From Agrostemma githago (Eukaryota > Streptophyta > Magnoliopsida > Caryophyllales > Caryophyllaceae), in the NCBI GenBank assembly GCA_958450325.1, contig OY288243.1, forward strand, positions 67,316,606 through 67,380,605: a DNA stretch of 64,000 nt, given 5' to 3'. Position numbers and translations under genes: made by a program. Below, one piece after another: positions 1-10,365 of this stretch. Position 1 is the stretch's first letter. Each line of letters starts with the position of its first letter. Below the pieces are notes generated by a model. That model did not search any database and had not been told where the DNA came from. It saw nothing but the letters and a program-made list of their open reading frames with translations.

Positions 1-350
1 GGTCAGGCGACTCGCGTAGCGTCGTGGTTCTGTTTCTGGTTGTCGCTGTCGGGCGTGTGAGTCGTCGTCGTCGGTATTCAGTCCGGTCTATCGGTGGTGG
101 TCAGGCCTGTGTCGTCAGTTTAGTAAGTTTCCAACTCCCCCCTCTCACTCCCTTATGCGGTTTCTGTGTAGCTACGCTGTTAGTGAACTATTGTTTGTGT
201 GCTGTGTTGTCCGGAGTAGTCGGAGTACCGGTATTTGATACCGGTTGTGATTCGAGTCGTATTCTATCTCCGTCTCTCTGTCTGGTTGGTCAGTTTCGAG
301 TTGTGTTTTTGTCTTGGGTTAGTGTCGGCTATCTTAGGAACTCTTGAGTC

Positions 351-1583
351 ATGGCCCCAAAGAAGCAAAAAAACGACCTCGGTTGACTATATGGGGTGTA
401 AGAATCTGAGTACGAAGCAGAAATCGGTATGGCATCAACTATTTGATCGAGCTATTTTGTCGACTAAGTTTGTCGATAATTTGGCATTGGAGTTGCTTGG
501 GATTAGGGAAGAGGTGTTGACGTTATTAACTCGTATAGGGTTGGCAAACTTTTACGATATGCACGCGAACACGTATAAGCGTTACACACTTGAATTCTTG
601 TCCACCTTAGAAGTCCATCGTGAAGACGACCCCCCTCACATTACTTTTCATCTCGGAGATTCAGAACGAGATGTAGACTTCACAGAATTGAGGGAGGCGT
701 TGGGTATATCACCGAGAGGGGGGCGGCGTTTCTGACTCCTACTACGCGTATGATGGATGAGTTTTGGTTGAAAATTGCTAGGAGTGCTTATGAGGGGGCT
801 ACAAATGCTGATATTCGTCATCTTGCCCTTTGTTATGTTCACCGACTTTTGAATTCCACATTTCTTTGCAAGGGTGAACCGACACATCTACCTAGGGCGG
901 ATTTGATGTACTTGTGGGCCATGATGCCCGAATGTTTGGGAACCCCGGATTAGATCGATATATTCTTGACTTGTTGTGAGAAGCACTAGAAGGCGGTTAC
1001 GGGAAACATTCCGATGGGGGGTATGGTTACTCTTCTAGCTCAGTATCTTGGCCTACCCAAGATGACGGATTCTCCTGTCGTAGGTGATACTACTATTAGT
1101 ATGAAGTTCGTGGAGAGTTGTTCTATGATTTCGCGACCGATTGGTGAACACCACCTAATCTGGACGCTCGGCACGTCCCACCGTCATTTCATGATTTTGC
1201 CTCGTCCAGATGAGAAACCGTTACCATTGGGGCCTACTGCGGCTGCGTTTTACCTTCCTCATGATGCGCAATTTCCTAAGCCGACTACCGAGTCTAGTGT
1301 CCCGGTTGTGGAGGAGCCCGAGGGTACGTCTGATTTTGATCGTTGGAGCGGTTGGCGCGAATCAATAGAAGATCGAGTGGAAGAATCTGTTGATAATAGT
1401 AGATTGGCAGCTGAGTTCGGTCGATGTATGAATCGGTTACAATTGAAGTTGCATCCTAATGACTACTCGGAACCATCTCCCAAGTTTTATCAAGAACTTG
1501 CGGCCCGTGAGCAAGCGAGATCATCTAGGAGGGCGGCACGTGAGGCTAAGTCACGTGACCCCGACTCCTCTTCTCACTCTTGA
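351..1583 (+). pseudogene. Athila ORF-1/env-position protein relic
   Basis: The probable start is ATG 351 (MAPKKQKND...), which reaches a stop after 11 codons; the similarity continues in another frame from about 385 to 735, then at 750-953 and 1014-1583. At least three frame changes or stops therefore break it. The recognisable part resembles the Athila ORF-1 family: a segment ending 'YTLEFLSTLEV' near 585-615, then a helical segment with 'IRHLALCYVHRLLNST' at about 813-860. The C-terminal part is rich in E, R and S and ends at 1583. The function of this family is not established; env-like is a positional argument only. It is non-functional as it stands. Confidence 0.65.
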
Positions 1584-1632
1584 GCCTACGAGGTATTTCT
1601 CTTCCCATTTATTTTGTTGTCCTTAATTCACA

Positions 1633-1669
1633 CATTCGAGGACGATGTGTTATTCAAGCGTGGGGAGGG
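1633..1669 (+). other. Upstream hairpin plus polypurine module
   Basis: A short imperfect hairpin (ATTCG-AGGA-CGATG) is followed about 8 bases later by TTCAAGCGTGGGGAGGG. It has the same build as the module next to the LTR at 2551 but lies about 900 bases upstream, so it may be a second plus-strand priming site or a duplication relic. Confidence 0.5.
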
Positions 1670-1808
1670 AATTTATCTCGTTGTATATAGTAGTTATTTT
1701 GTATTACGTCGTTTATTTCAATTTCAAAAAAAAAAAGAAAATAAAAGTGAAAAAAAAGGAGAAAAATTGAAAAAAAAACAAAAAAAACAAAAAAAAATAA
1801 ATAAACCC

Positions 1809-1984
1809 GGCTAGGTGAAAACCCGGAAAGGGTGCCTAGGCAAGAATGGGGAATGTGGCCGAGGACGGAGTGAAAACCCGAAAGGGCGCTCCGGGTAAAA
1901 AGAAAAATTGAGTTGCGTGCTACGAGAGTAGTGTGAGGAAAAAATGAAAGCTAGAGTGAAAATCCGCAAGGGCGGACGCTCTAG
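1809..1984 (+). other. Three-unit hairpin array (putative structured RNA)
   Basis: Three units occur at 1809-1841, 1866-1893 and 1951-1984. Each has an outer stem, a conserved TGAAAA bulge and a small inner stem (ACCC/GGGT, CCC/GGG, TCCG/CGGA). The outer stems differ but stay paired: CTAGG/CCTAG, CGGAG/CTCCG and CTAGAG/CTCTAG. This is compensatory change between repeats inside one molecule and suggests selection on RNA structure in the element's transcript. Confidence 0.6.
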
Positions 1985-2550
1985 GCAAAATGAGGGAACT
2001 AGGAAAAAATCACTACTACTTTCTCCGTTTTTGGTGTTGGCGTCATAAGAAGGGTGACAAAGAAGGTCGGAAGGGTAGGATTAGTTGGCTAAGGTGAGAA
2101 GAATCGCGGTGCGGTGTAGTCGTAGCACTATATAATATGCGATTGGTGATGTTTGTTTGGTTTATATTGAATTATTAGAGGCGTTTAGGATTGATCACAT
2201 GTGTGGGTTGTGGAATATTGTGGTATTCATTTGTACCACCGGTGACATTTGTAGCACATGTGATCCATTCTAGGATTGGAGAAATAAGGGGCGTTAGATG
2301 TAAGTTTTTGCTTATAATTATTTGCTAATGTTCCTTTTTTTGATGAATTGGGTTGATAATAATAGTTTGATATTGGGTGTGTCAAGTCAGTTGAGCAATT
2401 GAGTTGAGTTTCATGAGAATGTTGGATTAGAAGGTGCTTTAACTCATAACGAGGGAGATTGGTGGAAGACGAGTGAGGGCCGGTGTGTTAATGTTATTCT
2501 CACGCATTTTGGATCAGTGACGGTTGTGTTTATGGTGTTCTTCGAGTTTT

Positions 2551-2587
2551 ACTCGAGGACGAGTAAAGGTTCAAGCGTGGGGATATT
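2551..2587 (+). other. Polypurine tract module adjacent to LTR
   Basis: A perfect small hairpin ACTCG-AGGA-CGAGT (2551-2564) is followed by TTCAAGCGTGGGGA, ending four bases before the LTR's TGATGGG. This matches the plus-strand primer position of Ty3/gypsy elements. The same module, reversed, sits next to the 3' LTR of the element at 47692-59454. Confidence 0.65.
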
Positions 2588-3989
2588 TGATGGGCCGTAT
2601 TTAGTCGTAGTTATTACGACGGTTTTGGTTTATTTTGTGAGCTAAATCGGTTGTCTTGTATCACATTTGTGTCAGTTTGGTATAAATGTAATATAGGCTA
2701 TTTTGAGGATGTTAATCATTGGACCGTCGATTTGGGCCAAGAATGAATGAAACATGAAGAAGAAAACCCGCTCGAAGAGCCGGAACGATAGAATCGAAGG
2801 ATCGCGAGAAGCAGCTACCGTCAGCCAGGCGAGTCGCCCAGATGCCAGGCGAGTCGCGCGCTCCCACGAGTCGCGCCACGCCTGTGCGAGTCGCGCCACG
2901 CCCGTGCGAGTCGCGTGGAAGCCTGAAACTGCGCACGCATTTCGTCTTATTTTGTGATACTTTATTACGTTTTAAGACTTTGGTCTTGTTTAGGAAACTT
3001 TATTTCTAGTTTTTATTATTAGTTTTACTAGTATCCTTAGGATATTTTATTACTTGATTATTATTAGGAAACTATTATTAGGTTAAGCTTAGTTTTAGAT
3101 TATTATTGACATCATTCATCACATATAGAGTTGAACGTAATTAGAGAAGAAAAGGGGAGACATTTGAAGAACCCTAATTTTCCATTGCAAGTATGTGTAA
3201 CTAATCTTCTCTACTTAGATTCGAGCCTTTGAAACGCTCAAGAAACGGTTGTGAGTTTGAATGCTTTGATTATTAACCTTGATTATTATGAATTGCTTTG
3301 TTATTAATTTCATGAATGTTGTTGTTGATTGCTAGGTGTACAACTAGTATTTAATTGCATCGTTCTATCGTTAGTATTGTTAATTGAGTAGGATTTACTG
3401 ATTAACTTTACATTAGTAACAACTAGGAATTAGTATTGAACGGGATACGTTGATATTAGTACTTAGAAGCAATTCATATAAATATCTAAGGCGCGACTGG
3501 ATTGTACGTGCTATTTATTCTCTATCGAATTCTCAGATCTATATTGCTTCCGTCTAATTGAACCTAGAACTGGATTGTTTAGGTTGTTGGCGCGGTTAGG
3601 GTTAATTAAGAACGGGATTCGTTTTAGTTAACTATTCTTAAGAGAATTGGAATTTCATATTCACGATAGAGTAGTCAAGGTTATTAATTGAAACCGTCTT
3701 ATGATGATCAATCGCTATTAAGTGTGGATTTGTGCTTGTGTCTAAATTCTTTCTCATCATTTGATACCTTACGTTATTGTATTATTTATTTTAGTTTGTT
3801 AGATCATTAATCATACAAACCCCCCTTTGGTTACTACGGTCTTTAATTACGTTAGAAGTCAATTTCTACACTTTAGTTAGCATAATTAGATTAAACTGAT
3901 TCCTTTGGGTTCGACCCTTATTTCTACTTTACTACGTTTTTAGTATTTAGATTTAAGTGCTTATAAATTGTAATTTGAGGCATACGACA
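2588..3989 (+). repeat. 3' LTR of Athila-like element
   Basis: It starts TGATGGGCC directly after the polypurine tract and ends ...ATACGACA. It contains a CG-rich array of GCGAGTCGCG-like units at 2828-2921, and near the 3' end the phrase TTCGACCCTTA that is common just before the end of Athila/Tat LTRs. Both boundaries are inferred from termini, not from a second LTR copy. Confidence 0.6.
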
Positions 3990-4177
3990 TTAGCCTGTCA
4001 AAAGTTATTATATTAAATAGTTCGCGAAAGTGTTAATTAACCCCTTTAACTTTTTGCAATTGTGAGATTAAACTCGTAGGTTTCAAATGTTGTAATTAGG
4101 CCCCATTAATTTTGAGTAGAAGTGAAATTCGATTCTATTTTTATTCTCAACATAAATTATATCATTAAATCATGTTA
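3990..4177. repeat. Unclassified dispersed repeat, copy A
   Basis: Positions about 4020-4140 (GCGAAAGTGTTAATTAACCC ... AAGTGAAATTC) match, as an inverted copy, the sequence at about 19640-19765. The family is not identified, has no visible coding potential and its ends are unclear. Confidence 0.45.
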
Positions 4178-4912
4178 TGTAACCCCCTAGAAATTCTAAC
4201 GCAATACAGTGACAGAAACACTGTAGAAGTGGGATTATAACACACTGTAGCTATGTCTTGATTAAATAAAAATGGTAAGCCAATACATAAGCCATAAAAT
4301 AAAAATGGCTACAAAATAAATAAATAAATAAATAAATAAAATCCATAAAAAGGGTTTTAACAATCCATAATACAGTGATCTGATTAAAACAAGCAGGATC
4401 CATAACTGCTCGCTAGCCCACCCGAAGGAAAACACATATACCTGCCATGTTAAAAACATAACAGCCACAATCAGTGGGGAGCAACGTCAACGTTCTCCCA
4501 GCCGTATAACAGGATTTTAAAACTGTAATTACTATTATAGAAAAATAGTTAAAATGGAAAACAGTAAAACACATTATAATAAAAATAAACTTTCAGTGAA
4601 AAACTTCACGTATCAAAACAATATAATAAAAATGAGTTTTCCGAAGAAAACATAAAACATTTGCCAACCTGCAACTAAATTATATCGATAATAATAAAAA
4701 TATTCAAAATGGCGTTATGGATAGGAGTAGTGTAGACGGCTAGACTTTCACTAGGAGAATACTAAAAACTAGTTTCGAGAACTTAGTTCAAACAAATTAA
4801 ACTTCGGTCTCTAACTAGGCTACTCAACCATAATAGAGCGGCAACTTATAAATGCGTGTCCCTAGTTTAAGATAATACACACCCCTCCTGGGATAACTGT
4901 CACCCAGTTCAA
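4178..4912 (-). repeat. Truncated long LTR, copy 1 of three
   Basis: It starts TGTAACCCCCTAGAAATTCT and is nearly identical to the start of the LTRs at 10819 and 14544, including the (AAAT)n run at 4317-4341. Similarity stops abruptly at about 4912, so only the first ~735 of ~3500 bp remain. The orientation is assigned minus by analogy with the full copies. Confidence 0.75.
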
Positions 4913-5000
4913 TTGAATGTGCCTGAACTGAACTAAACTGAATCCGTCTATCTAGAGTGAACTGAAAGTGTGTGAATATAAGTCCACAAGAACAGGGCGT
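4913..5000. repeat. Possible Tourist-like element end
   Basis: CTGAACTGAACTAAACTGAA followed by CAAGAACAGGGC resembles the subterminal repeats and the inverted-repeat end (AAGAACAGGGCC) of the Tourist-like element at 46027-47539. No opposite end was found, so it is probably a fragment. Confidence 0.3.
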
Positions 5001-5290
5001 TCTCTTAACCCGACTCACCCATAAGGGCCATAACGGAAAAAACAAGGGGTCATAATTTTTTTATCCTAACCCGACTCAACCGTAACGAAAAAAAGGCGTC
5101 TTAATTTTTTATATACGTTTTCTTATCCTAACCCAACTCACACGTATCAGTGGAAAAAAAGTCGTCGTAATTTATCCTAACTCGACTCACGGTAACGGAA
5201 AAAAAATAATAGTCATAATTTATCCTAAATCGACTCACCCGTAACGGGAAAAAAAGTCGTTGTAAAAATAATAGTAAATACACGTTGTTG
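5001..5290. repeat. Minisatellite, about five ~50-62 bp units
   Basis: Degenerate tandem units follow the pattern TATCCTAACCCGACTCACCC-GTAACGGAAAAAAAGTCGT-AATTT. The unit starts fall near 5006, 5064, 5124, 5175 and 5222. Each unit carries the CCGACTCAC core and an A-run. Confidence 0.7.
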
Positions 5291-6399
5291 TGTCGTGGTA
5301 TGAAGGCCACTGAATGAGAAACGCAATCGCCCCGACTACGGGTACAAATCGGAATGGGTGTCGTCCCCCAAGGTCACACAACACTCCTAAAAGATTGTGT
5401 AGTCAACCATTAGGAATTGGAACTCGATGGTATACTCAGAATTTATCAAGAGATTTGGATGATGACAGTACATTTGATGTATATCCTCATATGTCTTATC
5501 ATGTTCATACTTATATAATAAGTGTCATATGAGGGTAACCTCAAAAGGTATCCAAAGTCACTTTATGATGGAAAATAAATTATCATTATTCTAAATATAA
5601 TGACATTCATAACCATACTAATACATTGGTGTCAATATGCTACTTAATGGGAGATACTCTTACTATGCAACAATAGTCAACATATTGTCTTTGCATTATT
5701 TCTAACAGACCAAGCACCCACAATTGTAACCGCAGATATTTCTAATGAAAGTAGAACTTTGACGGTATTGTCTCGTCAACAGTTCTGGTGGTTCACTTAG
5801 ATATGGCAAGGCCATATTACCTTCCCATCTGAGCAACATAAAGAAAATCTTGGATTTGTCCTGCCTTTTCCTTTACCAATCCTTTCCTCGTACCACATCT
5901 TGGCTCTGCACATCTAACACTGATATTCTGGGTCACTAATATCCTAACAAACTAAATTTGCAGCAATAGATTGTGAAAAACAATTAGAACAATAAAGGAA
6001 TATACAACATTTACGTAAATAGGATTATAATAAAACATATATAGAACCGGACAGTTGGAGAAATGGATAAGGGAAACCTACATCAGTATCCGAAACTCAA
6101 ATTGTGGCACTGCTTGTTGACCCTTCCTAAAATTGGTGACGTTGAGAGTCATTATTATCAATGAACATACTGTCGGTTGAAGGATTAATAGGTGAAACTG
6201 ATGAAGTACTGACCTCATTGAACTCGGAACATAAACTTTGTACTAAATAAGTAGTTAGCTGTATTAGCGTTGGCAAAAAAAGAGTAATGATTTTTCCAAA
6301 ACATAAGTCTTAGCTATAGCAAGTGCTGAAAGATGACAGCCAATATCTTCCCATATATACGCTGTAATCTTGCAGCCACTGTTAAATTTTTACTAAAAA
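5291..6399. other. Unassigned sequence
   Basis: I see no credible coding region, terminal repeats or RNA gene. The sequence is AT-rich. Open frames are short and lack recognisable motifs. Confidence 0.5.
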
Positions 6400-6744
6400 A
6401 AGTAAGTTAAGTGACGCGTGTCGTTCTTATTCGATTATTCACTTATTTTGGCACGAGTTTCCGTGTCATTTTATTTAATTTTGGGAGTTGGTTTACGCTA
6501 TTATCTCCCATTTGTGCTACTCGGGTATTCGTTTGTAGTTTTGCAGATATTTTGAATTGAGTAGATGATTGAGCTCGAAAACAAGTCAAAAGGTGTTAAA
6601 GCTCTAAACCGAGTTGTTGCATAAGACTAAAGTAAGAAATGAAAAGCTGAAGAAAACAAAATTGAGAAGAAGGCTTACCAGCCCAAACAAGAAGAATGGA
6701 AACAGCCCAACTAATGAGCATAATCATGTAGGCTGGACTTACCT

Positions 6745-6955
6745 AAGTCGACCTATATATCTACAGCCCAGTCGACCGACTGGGTACATCAGTCAGATCG
6801 ACCAACTTCAACTAAATTATCAGTCGGCCGACTGAGAACTAAGTCCAACCAGACTGAAGAACTCCAGTCAATCGACTGAAATTCCAGTTGACCCAGCTCA
6901 AAGCTTTAGTCGGTCGACTGAAAGCGCCAGTCGACCTAGACAAAGCTTTAGTTGA
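6745..6955. repeat. AGTCGACCGACT-type palindrome array
   Basis: Several variants of a self-complementary 12-14-mer occur: CAGTCGACCGACTG, CAGTCGGCCGACTG, CAGTCAATCGACTG and AGTCGGTCGACT, plus half-sites AGTCGACC. The spacing is irregular (about 20-60 bases). Confidence 0.65.
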
Positions 6956-7117
6956 CCTCAGATAATTTCGCCCATTACCCCATGATCTCACTCTTGCCAA
7001 TCACGCTTCTTTTATCCCACTACTTCTGCTTTTACGCATACTTCCATTTAGTGGGGGATTGAAGAGTACAGTTAGGGGAGGGAGGTAGTGAGGTAGTTAT
7101 TCCTAGGCTAGAATTAG

Positions 7118-7125
7118 TATAAATA
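7118..7125 (+). promoter_or_regulatory. TATA box
   Basis: TATAAATA is followed 20-45 bases later by a TC-rich stretch (CATCTTTTCATCTTTCATCTC), the usual look of an LTR transcription start. Confidence 0.45.
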
Positions 7126-7185
7126 GGCTGTAGATCTTCAGTTAATTTCATCTTTTCATCTTTCATCTCTATAATCAATCAACAG

Positions 7186-7430
7186 GCCTCCTGAGAGACG
7201 GTCTCTCATTAACTTTACTGAGAGACTAAGTACAAATGAAAGTAACAGTGGTACCAAACCTAATAGAAGTAGGTACGATTAACATAAAAGGGTATACAAA
7301 TATAAAGAGGGTACGCTTCTTATAAAAACAGGTACAAGACAAAGTTGTCATTTAAGGGTACGAATAGAATATAAAGTGATACTGAAGAGTGGTCTCTCAA
7401 TAAGTTATTGAGAGACCGTCTCTCCCAAGA
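7186..7430. mobile_element. MITE with ~40 bp inverted repeats, ~245 bp
   Basis: The left end carries GAGAGACGGTCTCTCA then TTAACTT...GAGAGACTA. The right end, reverse-complemented, gives GAGAGACGGTCTCTCA then ATAACTT...GAGAGACCA. Each arm contains the odd palindrome GAGAGACGGTCTCTC. A TSD was not clearly found, so the superfamily is open. It lies just after the TATA box of the host LTR. Confidence 0.7.
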
Positions 7431-7583
7431 ATTTGTGAGTAGCTATTATTTTATTTCAAACTTTTTATAATCAATTCTCAATAATTAAATTCTAGTAAGC
7501 TTTTCGGAATTCCAGTGTTATTATTATTATTCGGGTTTTTATTAATTCTTATTTTTTGTCTCTAATTCAATTTAATTCCTAAT

Positions 7584-8230
7584 TGAAGGATTTTACCGGC
7601 GCGAAAGCGGAATTTCAGGAAACAATTTCCTAACACCAATCCAAGAATACAAGCACAATATAGATATGAATCAGGACAAAAGTAGGTCGAGAAATACATA
7701 CCCTCGTAGCGTAAATTACTCGATATATAAGACGGAGAGATACTAGAGCTCCACGTGTTGCTCCTCTACTCGGTCCACCAACCCAGTCAGAATCCACGTC
7801 TGCTAGGACGGAAGAGATAGAACAATTCTCTCTCTTACTTTTAAGGGTGCTTGAGGCAATAAACTGAATTGACTTAGATTAGGGTTTTCTGCTTGGTTGA
7901 TTCTCAATCCCCTTATTACTCATATACTATATCCTTATATAGTAGTAGAGTTTAGGTTAAACCTAGAGACTAACCGGGCCTCATAAGTAGTCACAATCTA
8001 ATACCTCACAAGTCCACACTGGGCCTGTTTAGTTTCCTGACTAAGTCTGATTGTGTGACCTTATAGGATTATATATCCATAGTCATCAGCCTAATCGAAT
8101 TGGACCAATTATCATAATTATTCTCTAGCAAGCAATTATGAATTACTAGAATAGATAATGATTATCTCCATAATGATATCCTATATTATATTTAGTAATT
8201 GCCGGAAATGTCTTAGGACATATTCCTTCA
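7584..8230 (-). repeat. Ty1/copia-type LTR (3' LTR, reverse)
   Basis: It begins TGAAGGATTTTACC and ends ATATTCCTTCA, so the termini are an inverted TGAAGGA/TCCTTCA pair. Directly beyond its right end lies ATCTCCCACTTGTCC, the reverse of a copia-type polypurine tract (GGACAAGTGGGAGAT). The LTR therefore belongs to an element reading right to left. No second LTR is present. Confidence 0.7.
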
Positions 8231-8880
8231 ATCTCCCACTTGTCCGAAGACAATAAGGCAATCTTCAAATTCCTTAAGTTGCTTAATGCCGAATTCGATC
8301 ACATTTAAACATCTCATGATTAGTGTGTCACATATCAAATTCATTTCCTCGATCTCCGAGTTCAAACCGTCCTTGAATGAATTAACTCCTTAATCCACTC
8401 CTCGCATGGCCATGCATTTTTCAGTTCTCCCTCATCAAGGGGCCCAGACACCAATCCTATCATATAGGAGGACTTATCCAGTCTTGTATCATCCAAAACT
8501 CCCACTCAATTCTTTGTATGCATGACGAATGTCTTTATAACCTCCTTTTACGGCGCGGCGTTTGACAGTGTCAATGCACAACTAATCATATCATGGTTGA
8601 AATGATATACTCATGTCAAATGAATCCACCAAACATAGATTCTGATTCTACTTTAGAATCCACTTTGGTCAAGTCACAATATATCCAATATATCTACTCG
8701 ATTGAACGAACATCTCCATGTTCCCATAGCCCATGGAACTGCGCTATCCAACAATCTCGTGCTAGTCATTCAATGCATCACTTATGTCCAATTTAGTGAT
8801 ACTGACTAGGGACACAAATAAGTTGTGATCTCTGTTCACCGATAGTTTTCCACTTATCAAAACACTTTTGATAATCCTAT
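8231..8880 (-). mobile_element. Copia 3' internal remnant
   Basis: This non-coding sequence continues from the polypurine tract up to the L1 fragment at about 8888. No pol motif was found, so only the untranslated 3' part of the element seems to remain. The true end is uncertain. Confidence 0.45.
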
Positions 8881-8887
8881 AGTGAGC

Positions 8888-9642
8888 TCACACGCTTTCT
8901 TGACCAATCCAGATTTGTTCGAACCTGAAAGCACGGGAAGCTCGTTCAAACTTTTCACGCTTATTCAGAATTAATTTTATGGGCGAGTGATCGGACCATT
9001 CTCGTTCCAAGTTAACAAGCTTAGCAAAAGGAAACGGGTCAATCCATCCATCCGTGCATAGGGCTCTATCCAGTCGACATTGTCTATTTGCATCGCCCGC
9101 TTGCCCGTTATCCCACGTGAATTCATACCCTTCAAAAGCAATATCTCGCAGTTCGCAATCCTCCGTAGCATCTCGGAAGTTGTCCATTTGCCATTGAGCT
9201 CGACGACCTCCCTTCATCTCCGAGGCTAAGAGGATCTCGTTGAAATCTCCAATACAAACCCAAGGCAAATTGTTCTGTCTACTTAGGATCCGAAGAAGTT
9301 CCCACGATAAATGCCTATCCGAGACCGCAGGCCACCCATAGAAACCGGTAATACGTCATACACAGTAATCTTGAAATCCATATAATTAACAGTAGCCGAT
9401 AAGAACTCACACTCGATTTCTTTTTTCCACATAAAAGAAAGACCGCCCGACCTACCTACACTATCAACATCTAACCCATCGTACTCTTCAAACTTCAGTC
9501 TCACCCTCCCCATCTCACGACCACTTAGTTTCGTCTCGCTAAGAAACACCATGGCCGGGGCCTCCCTCCGGATTAGGTGCCGAAGGGCACCAACTGCATC
9601 GGGGTGGCCCGAACCCCGGCAGTTGATACTTAGGATATTCAT
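8888..9642 (-). pseudogene. L1-type LINE ORF2, endonuclease domain
   Basis: Translation starts at 9642 (MNILSINCRG), the standard start of plant L1 apurinic-endonuclease domains, with SETKLS and SGGLSFMW. After a frameshift near 9275 it continues with IGDFNEIL, LDRALCTDGW and the terminal catalytic-site motif SDHSPI (about 8985-9005). It stops at 8888 just past the endonuclease domain, before any reverse transcriptase. It is a dead internal fragment; no poly(A) tail is seen at its 3' side. Confidence 0.85.
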
Positions 9643-10365
9643 TGGGCCCGGCGTGGTTGAGTCTTCTCAACCTCCGCCACAGGTATATAGACGCCCCCGT
9701 CATCAGTGATTCTAACCTTCCTTGACGCACCTTCAGTCTCGACATCTCCCCAGCTTCGTTTCCCATGTGCCTCACGTATCAGCTCCCCCTGTCCCACTAT
9801 AGCTTCTTTATGCTCACGAGTTTGACGTTTCCATGTTTTACTCTTCCGTCCTTCAACACTCATCCCTTTCACCCCCCCCCCCTTTTGACATGTCCATTGT
9901 AAGTTCAACAAGACTGTCCTCGTCCATAGCTGCTGGTTTAGACTGGCTCACAGGACCTTCTTCCCCTACCCAGTTTGCCAACCATTGTCCCGTCTTCCCC
10001 TCTTCTTTATGTTTGCCCCTTCCATAGTTCGAGTCCACCATTTGTGTGGTGACATCGACTGCTTCTACCTCTCTCTCTTTTTGCAGTACCCTCTCTTTCA
10101 GGGCTTCATGCTTCCTCCCCTTTAGATCAACGGCGATACGCTGTAGCTTGTCTATCATGTCTGCCACCGCCCTCTCGTTATCATACCTATCCACACTCTC
10201 AAACTCCTCCCCTAGCGATCGAGCTACCTTCCCCGAACCCCCAGTAGTATCCTTGATTGTCTTCCATGGTGAGGCTCTCGCCCAATCCCCGAATTTGAGA
10301 TCACCCTCTTCGTAGGGTCCATGTTCACAATCCTTTTTCGCCATGTCCCAGTATCCCACATCCAA
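9639..10365 (-). pseudogene. L1-type LINE ORF1 C-terminal part
   Basis: Two frames (9853-10365 and 9639-9911) together read as the end of a plant L1 ORF1. The segment 'KFGDWARASP' near 10270-10300 resembles the YGxWLRA-type motif that follows the gag-like domain in plant LINE ORF1 proteins. The rest is charged and poorly conserved. Its stop codon overlaps the ORF2 start as ATGA (9639-9642). There is one frameshift, near 9880. Confidence 0.65.

Larger units (their letters stand above)
1584..2587 (+). other. 3' untranslated internal region of the Athila-like element
   Basis: No coding sequence is visible. It contains the first polypurine module (1633-1669), an A-rich run (1725-1800), a three-hairpin array (1809-1984) and the second polypurine module (2551-2587), which abuts the LTR. 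The roughly 560 bp between the hairpins and the second module show nothing I recognise. Confidence 0.6.
1..3989 (+). mobile_element. Athila-like Ty3/gypsy retrotransposon, 3' part
   Basis: The stretch reads in order as a decayed ORF resembling the Athila ORF-1 family, a purine-rich and hairpin-rich untranslated region, two polypurine modules and a 1.4 kb LTR. The left part of the element lies outside the window, so gag, pol and the 5' LTR cannot be seen. Because the ORF sits directly upstream of the 3' LTR it occupies the env-like position of Athila elements; alternatively the element lacks pol. The 3' boundary at 3989 is inferred from the CA terminus and from the conserved pre-terminal phrase resembling 'GGGTTCGACCCTTA'. 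No TSD can be tested. Confidence 0.75.
6400..7583 (+). repeat. Probable LTR of an unidentified Ty3/gypsy element
   Basis: It has LTR-like layout: a U3-like part with CG-rich palindromes (6745-6955), a TATA box at 7118, a pyrimidine-rich stretch after it and a final part before the copia insertion at 7584. A MITE lies within it (7186-7430). The left boundary is a guess, no second copy is in the window, and the right end is hidden by the copia LTR. Confidence 0.4.

Noticed and set aside
648..887. Minus-strand frame opposite the Athila ORF
   Set aside because: It is the shadow of the plus-strand relic and has no motif.
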